A DNA stretch of 64,000 nt from Pseudomonadota bacterium (GTDB lineage: Bacteria > Pseudomonadota > Gammaproteobacteria > Steroidobacterales > Steroidobacteraceae), in the NCBI GenBank assembly GCA_023457495.1, contig JAEWLQ010000023.1, forward strand, positions 14,770-78,769. Direction: 5' to 3'. The notes under the pieces were generated by a model. That model was not told where the DNA came from and did no database searches. It saw only the letters and a list, made by a program, of their open reading frames with translations. Shown in pieces: positions 33,131-41,053 of the stretch; the first letter of the stretch is position 1; each line of letters starts with the position of its first letter. The translations under genes and the position numbers were made by a program.

Positions 33131-34120
33131 ATGGAAGCTGTCGATGTGCGCGGCCAATTAGTCTGGCACGAGCTGATGACGCGCGACGTGCCGGGAGCCA
33201 CAACGTTTTATTCAAAGGTCCTCGGCTGGAATATCCAGCCGTGGGCAGCCGATCCCACCTACACGATCTGCGAGTCGAACACCGGACCCAAGGCGGGGAT
33301 CTTCGAGATCACCGCGGACTTTCCGGCCGAGATGCCGGCTCACTGGGTGACCTACATCGGCACGCGCGATGTCGACGGAACCGTCGCGGCGGCGGTGCGC
33401 GCCGGCGGTTCGATCGTGAAGGAGCCGCAGGACGTCCCGGGCGCGGGCCGCTATGCCGTGCTGATGGATCCGCAGGGCGCGATCTTCGCGACGCTCGATC
33501 CCGAGAAATCCAGGCCGGACGTTGCCCTCCCTCCGGTGGGTGATTTCTCGTGGCATGAACTCGCCACCAGCGACCATGAAGCGGCCTTCGCGTTCTACAG
33601 CACGCTGTTCGGCTGGCAAGCCATGGAGCGCATGGACATGGGCCCGCTCGGCACCTATCTGATTTTCGGCCGGAATGGCCTGCAACGCGGCGGCATCTAC
33701 AACAAGCCCGCCGATATGCCGGCGCCCCCCAACTGGCTGCCGTACGTACGTGTGCCCCATGCCGATGCGGGCTTTCAGTCCGCGATGGGCGTCGGGGCGC
33801 GGGAAGCCATCGCACCGATGGATGTGCCGGGTGGAAGCCGCATTGCCTCGTTCTTCGATCCGACCGGGGCCGCGATCGCGATCTCGTCGGTTCCGGTGGA
33901 GGAGGTCAGTCTGCCGGTCAAGCCCAAGCCCAAGGTAAGGCCCAAAGCCAAGACCAAAGCGAAGGCGAAGGCCAAGGTTCCCCAGAAAAAGAAGGCCGCG
34001 AAGAAACCTGCGGCAAAGAAAAAGGTCGCAAAGAAAGTCGCCCGCAAGGCGGCGAAACGGGTCGCGCCGAAGAAGAAACCGGCTGCGAAGAAGAAAGGCT
34101 CAGCGAGGAGAAAGAAGTAA
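33131..34120 (+). CDS. Double VOC-domain protein with a histone H1-like lysine-rich tail
   Basis: A 329-residue fusion. Residues about 5-125 and 135-255 are two VOC (glyoxalase/bleomycin-resistance) domains: 'LVWHELMTRDVPGATTFYSKVLGW' (split by its turn) and 'FSWHELATSDHEAAFAFYSTLFGW'. From about 264 to 329 the sequence changes to a tail with 29 Lys and 5 Arg among 66 residues, full of KAK, KKxAAKK and PKKK units as in bacterial H1-like/AlgP proteins. I chose ATG 33131 for its GGAGA 7 bases upstream. The stop overlaps the next start (TAATG). The VOC pair may bind a metal and small molecule; the tail suggests nucleic acid binding, which is inference. Confidence 0.85.
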   Translation: MEAVDVRGQLVWHELMTRDVPGATTFYSKVLGWNIQPWAADPTYTICESNTGPKAGIFEITADFPAEMPAHWVTYIGTRDVDGTVAAAVRAGGSIVKEPQDVPGAGRYAVLMDPQGAIFATLDPEKSRPDVALPPVGDFSWHELATSDHEAAFAFYSTLFGWQAMERMDMGPLGTYLIFGRNGLQRGGIYNKPADMPAPPNWLPYVRVPHADAGFQSAMGVGAREAIAPMDVPGGSRIASFFDPTGAAIAISSVPVEEVSLPVKPKPKVRPKAKTKAKAKAKVPQKKKAAKKPAAKKKVAKKVARKAAKRVAPKKKPAAKKKGSARRKK

Positions 34121-35082
34121 TGACCGGACGCCGGGATGTGATCAAGATCGGACTCGCCGCACTGGCGGGCGCGCAACTCACGGCCGCGTGGAGCGCGGAC
34201 AAGTCGAAGCAGAAACCGGCCCGCCCCGCGCCCGCCGGGCCGCTCATGACCAAGACGGTTCCCTCCACGGGCGAGAGGCTCGCGGCGGTCGGTCTCGGCA
34301 CCAACAACTACAGCCCGACGACTCCGGAGGAACGCGCCGCGCGACGCGAAGTCATCGCCGGCCTCACAGCGGCTGGCGCTTCGGTGATCGATACGGCTCC
34401 CTCATATCGCCAATCCGAACAGGTGATCGGCGAGTTGCTGTCGGAAGTCGGCAATCGCAAGCAGGCGTTCGTCGCGACCAAGGTCACCGCGCCCGAGGGC
34501 AGCCTGGAGAAGGGCGTCGCGATGCTCGAGGAGTCGTTCCGGCGCCTCAAGACGGACGTGCTCGATCTCGTGCAGATCCACAGCCTCAATGGCGTGGACG
34601 TGCTCTTTCCGCACCTGTTCGATCTGAAGGCCAAGCGGCGAATCCGTTACGTGGGCATCACGACGTCGAGCAGCAACCAGCATGCGGCGATGATCGACGT
34701 CATGAAATCGCAGCCCATCGATTTCATCCAGGTGGACTACTCGCTCGCCAATCGCGCGGCGGCCGAGGCCGTGTTGCCGACGGCCCTGGAGAAGAAGATC
34801 GCGGTGCTGATCAATCTGCCCTTCGGCGGCCGTCGCGACGGCAATCTGTTCTCACGCGTGCGCGACAAGGATCTGCCCCAGTGGGCGGCCGAAATCGATG
34901 CGCGCAGCTGGGGACAGCTGTTCCTCAAGTACGTCGTGTCACATCCGGCCGTCACGGCCGCGATCCCCGGCATGACCAAGATCGCGCATCTCGAAGACAA
35001 TCTCGGCGCCCTGCGCGGACGCATGCCCGACGCCGCCATGCGCACCCGCATGGAGAAGTACTGGGACGACAACTTCGAGTGA
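34120..35082 (+). CDS. Aldo/keto reductase with Tat-like leader
   Basis: A 320-residue NADPH-dependent oxidoreductase family member. The leader 'MTGRRDVIKIGLAALAGAQL' has twin arginines and a hydrophobic stretch, suggesting Tat export. The catalytic set is visible: Asp and Tyr in 'VIDTAPSYRQSE', Lys in 'VATKVTAPEG', His in 'LVQIHSLNGVD'. 'RRIRYVGITTSSSNQHAAM' and the C-terminal 'AAIPGMTKIAHLEDNL' are common AKR elements. Translationally coupled to the VOC gene. A strong terminator follows 54 bp later. Confidence 0.88.
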   Translation: MTGRRDVIKIGLAALAGAQLTAAWSADKSKQKPARPAPAGPLMTKTVPSTGERLAAVGLGTNNYSPTTPEERAARREVIAGLTAAGASVIDTAPSYRQSEQVIGELLSEVGNRKQAFVATKVTAPEGSLEKGVAMLEESFRRLKTDVLDLVQIHSLNGVDVLFPHLFDLKAKRRIRYVGITTSSSNQHAAMIDVMKSQPIDFIQVDYSLANRAAAEAVLPTALEKKIAVLINLPFGGRRDGNLFSRVRDKDLPQWAAEIDARSWGQLFLKYVVSHPAVTAAIPGMTKIAHLEDNLGALRGRMPDAAMRTRMEKYWDDNFE

Positions 35083-35135
35083 ACGGCGCCTGATCTGTGC
35101 CTGGCACGGGAAAGCCGGGAGAAGCCGCTAACAAG

Positions 35136-35167
35136 AACGCCCGCGAGGTTTGAGCCTCGCGGGCGTT
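35136..35167. terminator. Intrinsic terminator between convergent genes
   Basis: A perfect 13-bp stem, AACGCCCGCGAGG pairing with CCTCGCGGGCGTT, with a 6-base loop (35149-35154), followed on the + strand by further T residues (35166-35169). It separates the aldo/keto reductase operon from the convergent ThuA gene. The A residues on its left side give a weaker U tract for the minus strand, so it may serve both directions. Confidence 0.88.
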
Positions 35168-35182
35168 TTCATGTCGGAGGGA

Positions 35183-35944
35183 TTATTTGCCGGCGGCCCA
35201 GGTGAGGGCGCCCGACAGCAGATCGATGATGTAAGGCTCGGAATACGATTCGGCCGTATGGCCGAGGCCGTTGTAGATCACGCGGCCCCCGCCGAAGTGG
35301 TGGTACCACACGGCCGGGTTCGGGTTCACGTCGGACTGCCCGTCTCCAATCGTGGCCGGGTCGACCGTCACGAGCACGTGCATCAGCGGGTTGAAGTCCT
35401 TGTAGTAGTACCACTCGTCATTGCGCGTGATGGTCTTGGGCAGCCTGGCGGTGGCCGGATGTTTCGCATCGTGCACGGTCAGCGTTCCGGGCGGCGTGCC
35501 CTTCGGATGACGTTCGAAATAGCCGCCGAACATCTGGCCGTACCACGGCCAGTGGTAGTGAGAATCCGTTGCGGCATGCAATCCGACGACACCCTTGCCC
35601 GCCTTGAGGAATCCCTGCAGCGCGTCGCGCTTCTCTCCGACGAACCATTCGCTTTCCGGTTTCCTCGGATCCGTCGTGCTGCTCACGAGCACGAGCACCT
35701 TGTATTTCGCGAGATTGTCCGCCGTGAACACGTTCGGATCTTCGCTGGTGTCGACGGTGTAGCCGAGCTTCGCGCCGATCGACTTCATCGATTCGACCGC
35801 GGCCGGAATCGAATCGTGGCGAAACCCCGTGCTGCCCGAGTACACCAGGATGCTGCCTTTTTGCGCGGCGGCGGCAGGCTGAACGAGACAGGTCGCGGCC
35901 AGCGCCGCGGCGGCGAGCCCCAGCAGGTATCGGCGTGATTTCAT
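35183..35944 (-). CDS. ThuA-domain protein, periplasmic
   Basis: A 253-residue exported protein. Signal peptide about 1-27 ('YLLGLAAAALAATCLVQPAAAA'). The ThuA (class I glutamine amidotransferase-like) fold shows 'ILVYSGSTGFRHDSIPAAVE', 'GKGVVGLHAATDSHYHWPWYGQMFGGYF' (split), 'EWYYYKDFNPLMHVLVTVD' and 'VWYHHFGGGRVIYNGLGHT'. ThuA proteins occur in sugar metabolism, sometimes as 3-keto-disaccharide-related proteins. GAGGGG lies 5 bases before the start. It is 21 bp downstream of an SMP-30-like gene on the same strand, probably one operon. Confidence 0.9.
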   Translation of the reverse strand: MKSRRYLLGLAAAALAATCLVQPAAAAQKGSILVYSGSTGFRHDSIPAAVESMKSIGAKLGYTVDTSEDPNVFTADNLAKYKVLVLVSSTTDPRKPESEWFVGEKRDALQGFLKAGKGVVGLHAATDSHYHWPWYGQMFGGYFERHPKGTPPGTLTVHDAKHPATARLPKTITRNDEWYYYKDFNPLMHVLVTVDPATIGDGQSDVNPNPAVWYHHFGGGRVIYNGLGHTAESYSEPYIIDLLSGALTWAAGK

Positions 35945-35965
35945 GGAACCCCTCGTGTGAAAGAA

Positions 35966-36991
35966 CTATCGCGCAACCGGCAACGGCATGCCCTTCGTGA
36001 GCGTGCGCATGCGCAGCACCCGGTGATTGGCCGTGATGAACAGCGTCGAACCGTCTTCACCAAAGGCGAGGTTCGACGTCGGGACTCCCGTGAGGATGCG
36101 GCCGAGGAGGGTGCCGTCAGGCGCATACACCAGCACGCCCCCGGGCCCGGTGGCGAACACATTGCCCTGCACGTCGATCTTGAGACCGTCGGGCACGCCG
36201 TCGCCGGATTGGTAGAGCTTGCTCGAGTCCGCGAACACGCGGCCTTCCCCGAGCGAACCGTCCGCGTTGACTGGATAGGCCTTCCAGATCGGCGACGACG
36301 CGCGCGCGTTCGCGACATACAGCGTCTTGTAGTCGGGCGAGAAGCCGAGACCGTTCGGCGCCTCGAGGTCCGTCGCGACCGACGTCACCTTGCCGTCCGG
36401 GCCCACGCGAAACACCGCGTTGAACGGCAGCTCGCGGGTCGGATCCGTGAACGTCTGCGGCAGGCCGAAGGGCGGATCGGTGAAATACAGCGCGCCCTGC
36501 TGGTCGTAGACGAGGTCGTTAGGGCTGTTGAACTTCTTGCCTTCGAAAGCCGTGGCCACTGGAATGAATTTGCGGTCGTCACCGAGTTGCGAGACGCGCC
36601 GGTCGCCGTGCTGGCAGATCGTGAGACGTCCCTTGAGGTCGAATGTGAGCCCATTGGAGCCGGGCTCGATTCCGGGGAAGGGCGTCGAGCCGGTGTAGCC
36701 ACTGGGCTCGAGAAACTTCTCAGCACCCGTGGCGCGGCTCCAGCGCCAGATGACGTTTTTCTTCACATCCGAGAAATACAGCGTGGCGCTGTGCGCTTCC
36801 CACAGCGGGCCCTCCGACCAATCCAGGCCGTCCGCGATTTTCTCCACGGCCGTGCCTGGCGCGATGAGCGCGTCGAAACGTTTGTCGAGCGATTCGAAGC
36901 GGGCGTATTCGTCCGCGGCCTGCGCATTCACGGCAACAACTCCTCCCAGCAGACCGGCCATGACGGCAACCGGCCTCCAACGCATGTGCAT
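35966..36991 (-). CDS. SMP-30/gluconolactonase-like beta-propeller protein, exported
   Basis: A 341-residue secreted six-bladed propeller. Signal peptide about 1-24 ('PVAVMAGLLGGVVAVNAQAA'). Family motifs: 'GLDWSEGPLWEAHSATLYFSD', 'GSNGLTFDLKGRLTICQHGDRRV' (split by blade), 'FNSPNDLVYDQQGALYFTDPPFGL' and 'GDGVPDGLKIDVQGNVFATGPGG', with Glu, Asn and Asp at the metal-binding places. I chose ATG 36991 because GAGGGG precedes it; the frame is open to 37093. Likely a sugar lactonase acting in the periplasm with the ThuA protein downstream. Confidence 0.9.
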   Translation of the reverse strand: MHMRWRPVAVMAGLLGGVVAVNAQAADEYARFESLDKRFDALIAPGTAVEKIADGLDWSEGPLWEAHSATLYFSDVKKNVIWRWSRATGAEKFLEPSGYTGSTPFPGIEPGSNGLTFDLKGRLTICQHGDRRVSQLGDDRKFIPVATAFEGKKFNSPNDLVYDQQGALYFTDPPFGLPQTFTDPTRELPFNAVFRVGPDGKVTSVATDLEAPNGLGFSPDYKTLYVANARASSPIWKAYPVNADGSLGEGRVFADSSKLYQSGDGVPDGLKIDVQGNVFATGPGGVLVYAPDGTLLGRILTGVPTSNLAFGEDGSTLFITANHRVLRMRTLTKGMPLPVAR

Positions 36992-37159
36992 GAGATTCCC
37001 CTCGCGATCTGCGCGCAGGATGCGCGACAGCGTGGCCGCAAAGCAATACGGAAGCGTCTCGCGATGGACTCCCGCGCATGCCGCGAAAACCACTGACGGA
37101 AACTTGCCCGCGCCTCGTCTAATTTCTTTCTCTCGCGTCCAGAAGTGCCGGAGAGAACC

Positions 37160-37531
37160 ATGCGTGACTTGCTGTGTTTGACGATCTTCGGGATTGCCAT
37201 CCTGAGCGCGTGTCAGCCGTCCGTCGAACCACGTGCCTCGCCACCGCGTGCCGGGAATCCAGTGCCATCGCCATCAGGCGTCGCGGTGAGTGACAAGCGC
37301 GAATATCAATGCGGTGACGTGGTCGTTTCGGCGGACTTTCATGGCACGGGTCCCGTCGAGCTGCGTTTCGCTGGGAAGGCACTGAAGCTGCCGCAGGTCG
37401 CATCGGGTTCCGGCGCGCGGTACGCCGACGACAACGGCAACGAGTTCTGGAGCAAGGGCGACGATGCGATGTTCACCATCGCTGGCCAGCCGATGCGCAA
37501 CTGCGTGCCGAAGACGACGCCGCCCGGTTAG
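37160..37531 (+). CDS. mliC: MliC-family lysozyme inhibitor lipoprotein
   Basis: Envelope lipoprotein of 123 residues which, in the family, inhibits c-type lysozyme. The lipobox LSAC ends at C19 after a hydrophobic leader ('LLCLTIFGIAILSAC'). After a Pro/Ser-rich linker the MliC domain (about 52-118) has 'YQCGDVVVSADF', 'LKLPQVASGSGARYADDNG' and 'EFWSKGDDAMFTI', with the conserved SGARY and W-x-K-G-D-x-A invasion-loop residues. Two Cys (in YQCG and at the end, RNC) could form the usual disulfide. Start ATG 37160 with GGAGAG just upstream. Confidence 0.87.
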   Translation: MRDLLCLTIFGIAILSACQPSVEPRASPPRAGNPVPSPSGVAVSDKREYQCGDVVVSADFHGTGPVELRFAGKALKLPQVASGSGARYADDNGNEFWSKGDDAMFTIAGQPMRNCVPKTTPPG

Positions 37532-37906
37532 TGGCGGCTCTGTAGATAGTGAAGCAACGTCACCAGGCTCCGATAGGAGCAGAGCGCTGCCTGGATCCGG
37601 CGCGACGAGGATGGGCTTCGAGGTCCTGCCTCCCGGATATCCATCCGGTATTAACCATAATATACATTATGCGTATCATGGTACGGCGCAGCCTGGGCCC
37701 ACCAGAGCGCCCAAGCCCCCAGGCTGCGCACGACCGCCACTCCGGGTCTCACACGACCCTGAACGGCCGGAATACCGGATCTCCGCTGCGGAAGCGGCTG
37801 GATGTCGTTCAAGCCCAAGAGCCAGCGTGGCGTTACACCCCCTTGAAGGTTTTCTTCCCGATCCCAGTCTTGGCCGCCGTCAGGAATTCCAGACGGAGGT
37901 ATTCAC
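37532..37906. other. 375-bp intergenic region with an AT-rich palindrome
   Basis: No convincing coding sequence. A sharp AT-rich patch around 37650-37680 stands out in otherwise GC-rich DNA and holds a 6-bp inverted repeat, CATAAT-ATAC-ATTATG (37656-37671). The right end carries the candidate heat-shock promoter and the ribosome binding site of the first Hsp20 gene. Frames open across it give no recognisable protein. Confidence 0.6.
37842..37870 (+). promoter_or_regulatory. Candidate sigma32 heat-shock promoter
   Basis: CTTGAAG (37842-37848), then 14 bases, then CCCAGTCT (37863-37870), compared with the E. coli sigma32 pattern CTTGAAA-N13-15-CCCCATnT. The -10 part is only a partial match. 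Its position, about 40 bases before an Hsp20 start with a CGGAGG ribosome binding site, adds support. Confidence 0.4.
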
Positions 37907-38353
37907 ATGTTCACCGGGTTCAGGAATCTGGAAAGTCCGTTGTTCAGGGAGTTCCAGCGATTGGAACAGCAGCTGGACGAGTTATTCGCAGGCGCGACAC
38001 CGTGGGCCGGTGGGATCCGGTCCCTGCCGCCCGGAACCTTTCCGGCCATCAACGTCGCGAGCTCGAATGAGGTCGTGACCGTGTATGTCTTCGCGCCCGG
38101 CATCGACGCGAAGTCTCTCGACATCTCGCTGCAACAGAACGTGTTGTCGATCGGTGGCCGTCGCGCAGCGTCGCGGGAGTCGAACGCCACTTACTACCGC
38201 AACGAACGGTTCGACGGCGACTTCCGGCGTGTGGTCGCGCTGCCCGAGGACGTCGACCCCGACAAGGTCGACGCCAGCTATAAGGACGGCATCGTCGAGA
38301 TCCGGGTGCAACGGCGGGAATCGTCCCGGCCGCGGCAGATCGAGATCCATTGA
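37907..38353 (+). CDS. Small heat shock protein Hsp20
   Basis: ATP-independent holdase chaperone of 148 residues. The alpha-crystallin domain spans about residues 45-140: 'PAINVASSNEVVTVYVFAPG', 'LDISLQQNVLSIGG', 'NERFDGDFRRVVALPEDVD' and 'KDGIVEIRVQRR'. The N-terminal arm ('FRNLESPLFREFQRLEQQLDELF', split) is Phe/Leu-rich as in IbpA-like proteins. It is followed 21 bp later by a second Hsp20 gene; paired sHsps often act as hetero-oligomers. A CGGAGG ribosome binding site and a candidate sigma32 promoter lie upstream. Confidence 0.93.
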   Translation: MFTGFRNLESPLFREFQRLEQQLDELFAGATPWAGGIRSLPPGTFPAINVASSNEVVTVYVFAPGIDAKSLDISLQQNVLSIGGRRAASRESNATYYRNERFDGDFRRVVALPEDVDPDKVDASYKDGIVEIRVQRRESSRPRQIEIH

Positions 38354-38374
38354 GCATCGAAGGAGGATTACCCC

Positions 38375-38791
38375 ATGAACAGCCAGACTGAAGTCGCGCG
38401 CAGCGGATCCGACGACGGCGCCATGAGCCAGCAGCAGAACGGCCGTTCCGCGAGTAGTGAGTCCGCGTTGCGACCCGCGGTCGACATCTTCGAGACGGAG
38501 GACGGCATCACCTTGCAGGCGGACATGCCCGGCGTTTCGAAAGATCGACTGAACCTGCATGTCGATGGCACCAATCTACTCATCGAAGGCAGGATCGGTA
38601 TCACCCCGCGGGATGAGATGCAGCCGCTGTACGCGGATGTCCGCTCGGCCGTTTATCGCAGCAGCTTCCTGCTGAGCAATGAACTCGAGTCGGACAGGAT
38701 CGACGCGAATCTCAAGGACGGCGTATTGACCGTGCACATCCCGAAGCGCGCGGAACATCGGCCGCGACGCATCGAGGTGCGGACCAGTTGA
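38375..38791 (+). CDS. Small heat shock protein Hsp20 (second copy)
   Basis: A 138-residue Hsp20 with crystallin domain from about residue 33: 'RPAVDIFETEDGITLQADMPGV', 'LNLHVDGTNLLIEGRIG', 'YRSSFLLSNELESDRIDANLKDGVLTVHIPK' (in pieces). The N-terminal arm is short, polar and Ser/Gln-rich, unlike the first copy, so the two are diverged paralogues rather than a recent duplication. Start has AGGAGG 8 bases before it. The C-terminus ends without an obvious IxI oligomerisation motif. Confidence 0.93.
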   Translation: MNSQTEVARSGSDDGAMSQQQNGRSASSESALRPAVDIFETEDGITLQADMPGVSKDRLNLHVDGTNLLIEGRIGITPRDEMQPLYADVRSAVYRSSFLLSNELESDRIDANLKDGVLTVHIPKRAEHRPRRIEVRTS

Positions 38792-38798
38792 GATCGAG

Positions 38799-38836
38799 AG
38801 CGGGAAGGCGCCGTCGAGAGGCCGCGCCTCCCCGCT
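38799..38836. terminator. Hairpin between convergent genes (possible terminator)
   Basis: A 12-bp stem with one mismatch (38799-38810 pairs with 38825-38836) and a 14-base loop, between the second Hsp20 gene and the convergent amylo-glucosidase gene. No T tract follows on either strand, so intrinsic termination is uncertain. Confidence 0.35.
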
Positions 38837-38865
38837 CCGGTCGCGGATGAGCGCCCTGTTTCCGG

Positions 38866-41049
38866 CTACTTCTGCATCGTGAGGATCTCCGCCTCTCCAC
38901 GCCGCCGCATGATGTTCACCGACACCGTTTCTCCAGCCCGGCTCAGCATCAGGTCCACGACGGCCCGGCCAATCGGCATCCCCGAAACCTGCAGCGAATC
39001 GATCCCGGGCGGCAGTCGCGGATACCGGAACCGCGCGACGCGTTGCGTGGCGTCGATCTCGAGGCCCATGCAGGCCTGCAGGACGCCGAACGGCGCGGCC
39101 GCGGCCCAGGCCTGGGGCGAACACGCTACGGGGTACAGGATCGGTCCCTTGTCGCGCTGCTTGCGGATACCGCAGAACAGCTCGGGCAACCTTCGCAGGT
39201 CCATGTGCACGGCCGATTCGAAGACCGAAGCGGCGATCTTCGAGGCCAGGTCGGAGTGCCCGTAACGCGCGAGCCCGAGGGCGATCAACGCGTTGTCATG
39301 CGGCCAGATGGAGCCGTTGTGATACGAGGTCGGGTTGAAGCGCCGCTCGCGCGCGCCCACCGTGCGCACGCCCCAGCCGGTCAGCATGTCGGATGAACCC
39401 AGCATCTCGGCCGTGAGCGCCGCGCGGGCCGGCGACACGATACCGGTGAACAACAACTGTCCCGCATTCGACGAACGCACGCGGCACGGCCGCTTGTCAC
39501 CATCGAGCGCCAGTACGTATGTGCCGAGCTCGTCGTCCCAGAATTTCGCCTCGAAGTTCTCGCGCAGCATCGATGCCTGGATCGCGAGCTGTGCCGCCAA
39601 CGCCGCCTCGCCGCGGCTCTGGGCCATGCGCGACGCCAACGTACGCGCGAGGTACACGTAACCCTGCACTTCGCACAATGCGATCGGCGCATCGGCGAGC
39701 CGCCCGTCTTCGTGGAAAACCGCGTCGCCCGAATCCTTCCATCCCTGGTTCGCAAGCCCGGTGTCGCGGCGCCGGCGATATTCGACGAAGCCGTCGCCGT
39801 CGCTGTCGCCCCAGCGGTCTATCCACTCGAGCGCGGCCTTCACGTTCGGCCAGATGGCGTTCAACGTCGCGTGGTCCGCGGTGTATTGCCAGTAGAGACC
39901 GGCGAGCGCGACGAACAACGGCGTCGAATCGATGGATCCGTAGTACCGCGCGAACGGCACGTCCCCTAACAAAGCGAGCTCGCACTTGCGCGTCTCGTGC
40001 AGGATCTTCCCGGGCTCGGAGTCGCGCACGGGATCCTCGTCGTGCGCCTGCGTCGCGGCCAGATAACGCAGGACGCCGCGCGCCATGTCCGGATACATCC
40101 ACAGCAGCTGCAGCGCGGTGAGCATGCCGTCGCGACCGAACGCCGTGGAAAACCACGGCACGCCGGCGTATGGATACGGCCCGTATTCGGTATCGGTGAC
40201 CAGCATGCTGATGTCGGCCATCGATCGGCACAACACTTCGTTGGTGAGACTGCTCGAGGTGCGGATGGCCGCCGCACGGCGCGTGGCGGCGCGCAACTCG
40301 CGCCGCGCCCGGCGCAATGCGAACAACACGCGGCGCTCGGCCGGCGCGTCGCCGATCCGGCAATGCGCGCTCATCGCGAGCGTGCGTCGCTGCTTGGGCG
40401 CGAGCTCGATTTCGAGCCGCGCGTGCCGTGGTTGCAGCTCGGTCGGCGCGGGATCGAAGAAGATGTCCGTCGCCCGCGGTATGCCATCCTGCGAGGCGTA
40501 CGTGAAACTCACGGCATCCGCCGCCTTCACGGCGGCGGTCACCTTGCCGCGCGAACTGCGCTTGTAGCCGCGCACCTCGAAGAGATCGGCGAAGTCCGCG
40601 TCGAAATCGAAATCGATCCGCAGCCGCAGCGGTTCCTCGCCGAAATTGCGCAGCATCAGTAGTTCGTAACACGCGGCGTTCCAGAGGAACTTCGTGCGCG
40701 TGAGGTGAATGGTGTCCTTCGGCAGCACGAGCCGATCGCCGCGCTGGATGTCCGGATTCGTCAGGTCGACATCGAGCGCCGCGTTGTTGGTGCGCACGGT
40801 CGAGCTCAGCAGCAACGGACTGCGCTGCTCGATGGTGAGCTTCAGCCGCGACAGGAAACGCGTGTCGAAGTGATAGAGCCCGAGCGTGTTGCCGCGCCGG
40901 CTCGCGAGGTCCCCGTAGTGATCGAAAAGCGCGAACGTGTCGCCATGTTTGAGCGTGCGCGGGGGCTCGTCGACCAGGGAATCGTGCGCCGCGATGTAGA
41001 ACGGCTGCGCCCCCTCTTCCCGCTCGAGGCGTTGCGGATCGGCGGACAT
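38866..41049 (-). CDS. Amylo-alpha-1,6-glucosidase / glycogen debranching enzyme family protein
   Basis: A 727-residue cytoplasmic protein of the GDE family. The N-terminal beta-sandwich (about 30-230) has 'LKHGDTFALFDHYGDL' and 'GLYHFDTRFLSRLKLTI'; the (alpha/alpha)6 barrel (about 260-700) has 'YAGVPWFSTAFGRDGMLTALQ' (split), 'LGDVPFARYYGSIDSTPLFVAL', 'WGDSDGDGFVEYRRR' and 'NGSIWPHDNALIALGLARYG'. Related proteins act on alpha-1,6 branches of glycogen-like glucans or on glucosyl conjugates. The gene is 4 bp after a family 4 glycosyltransferase gene, so synthesis and trimming may be linked. Substrate not established. Confidence 0.9.
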   Translation of the reverse strand: MSADPQRLEREEGAQPFYIAAHDSLVDEPPRTLKHGDTFALFDHYGDLASRRGNTLGLYHFDTRFLSRLKLTIEQRSPLLLSSTVRTNNAALDVDLTNPDIQRGDRLVLPKDTIHLTRTKFLWNAACYELLMLRNFGEEPLRLRIDFDFDADFADLFEVRGYKRSSRGKVTAAVKAADAVSFTYASQDGIPRATDIFFDPAPTELQPRHARLEIELAPKQRRTLAMSAHCRIGDAPAERRVLFALRRARRELRAATRRAAAIRTSSSLTNEVLCRSMADISMLVTDTEYGPYPYAGVPWFSTAFGRDGMLTALQLLWMYPDMARGVLRYLAATQAHDEDPVRDSEPGKILHETRKCELALLGDVPFARYYGSIDSTPLFVALAGLYWQYTADHATLNAIWPNVKAALEWIDRWGDSDGDGFVEYRRRRDTGLANQGWKDSGDAVFHEDGRLADAPIALCEVQGYVYLARTLASRMAQSRGEAALAAQLAIQASMLRENFEAKFWDDELGTYVLALDGDKRPCRVRSSNAGQLLFTGIVSPARAALTAEMLGSSDMLTGWGVRTVGARERRFNPTSYHNGSIWPHDNALIALGLARYGHSDLASKIAASVFESAVHMDLRRLPELFCGIRKQRDKGPILYPVACSPQAWAAAAPFGVLQACMGLEIDATQRVARFRYPRLPPGIDSLQVSGMPIGRAVVDLMLSRAGETVSVNIMRRRGEAEILTMQK

Positions 41050-41053
41050 GCGC

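Noticed and set aside
37549..38070. Possible gene in the region before the Hsp20 genes
   Set aside because: No domain, no ribosome binding site, overlaps the Hsp20 start and has shadow-like composition.
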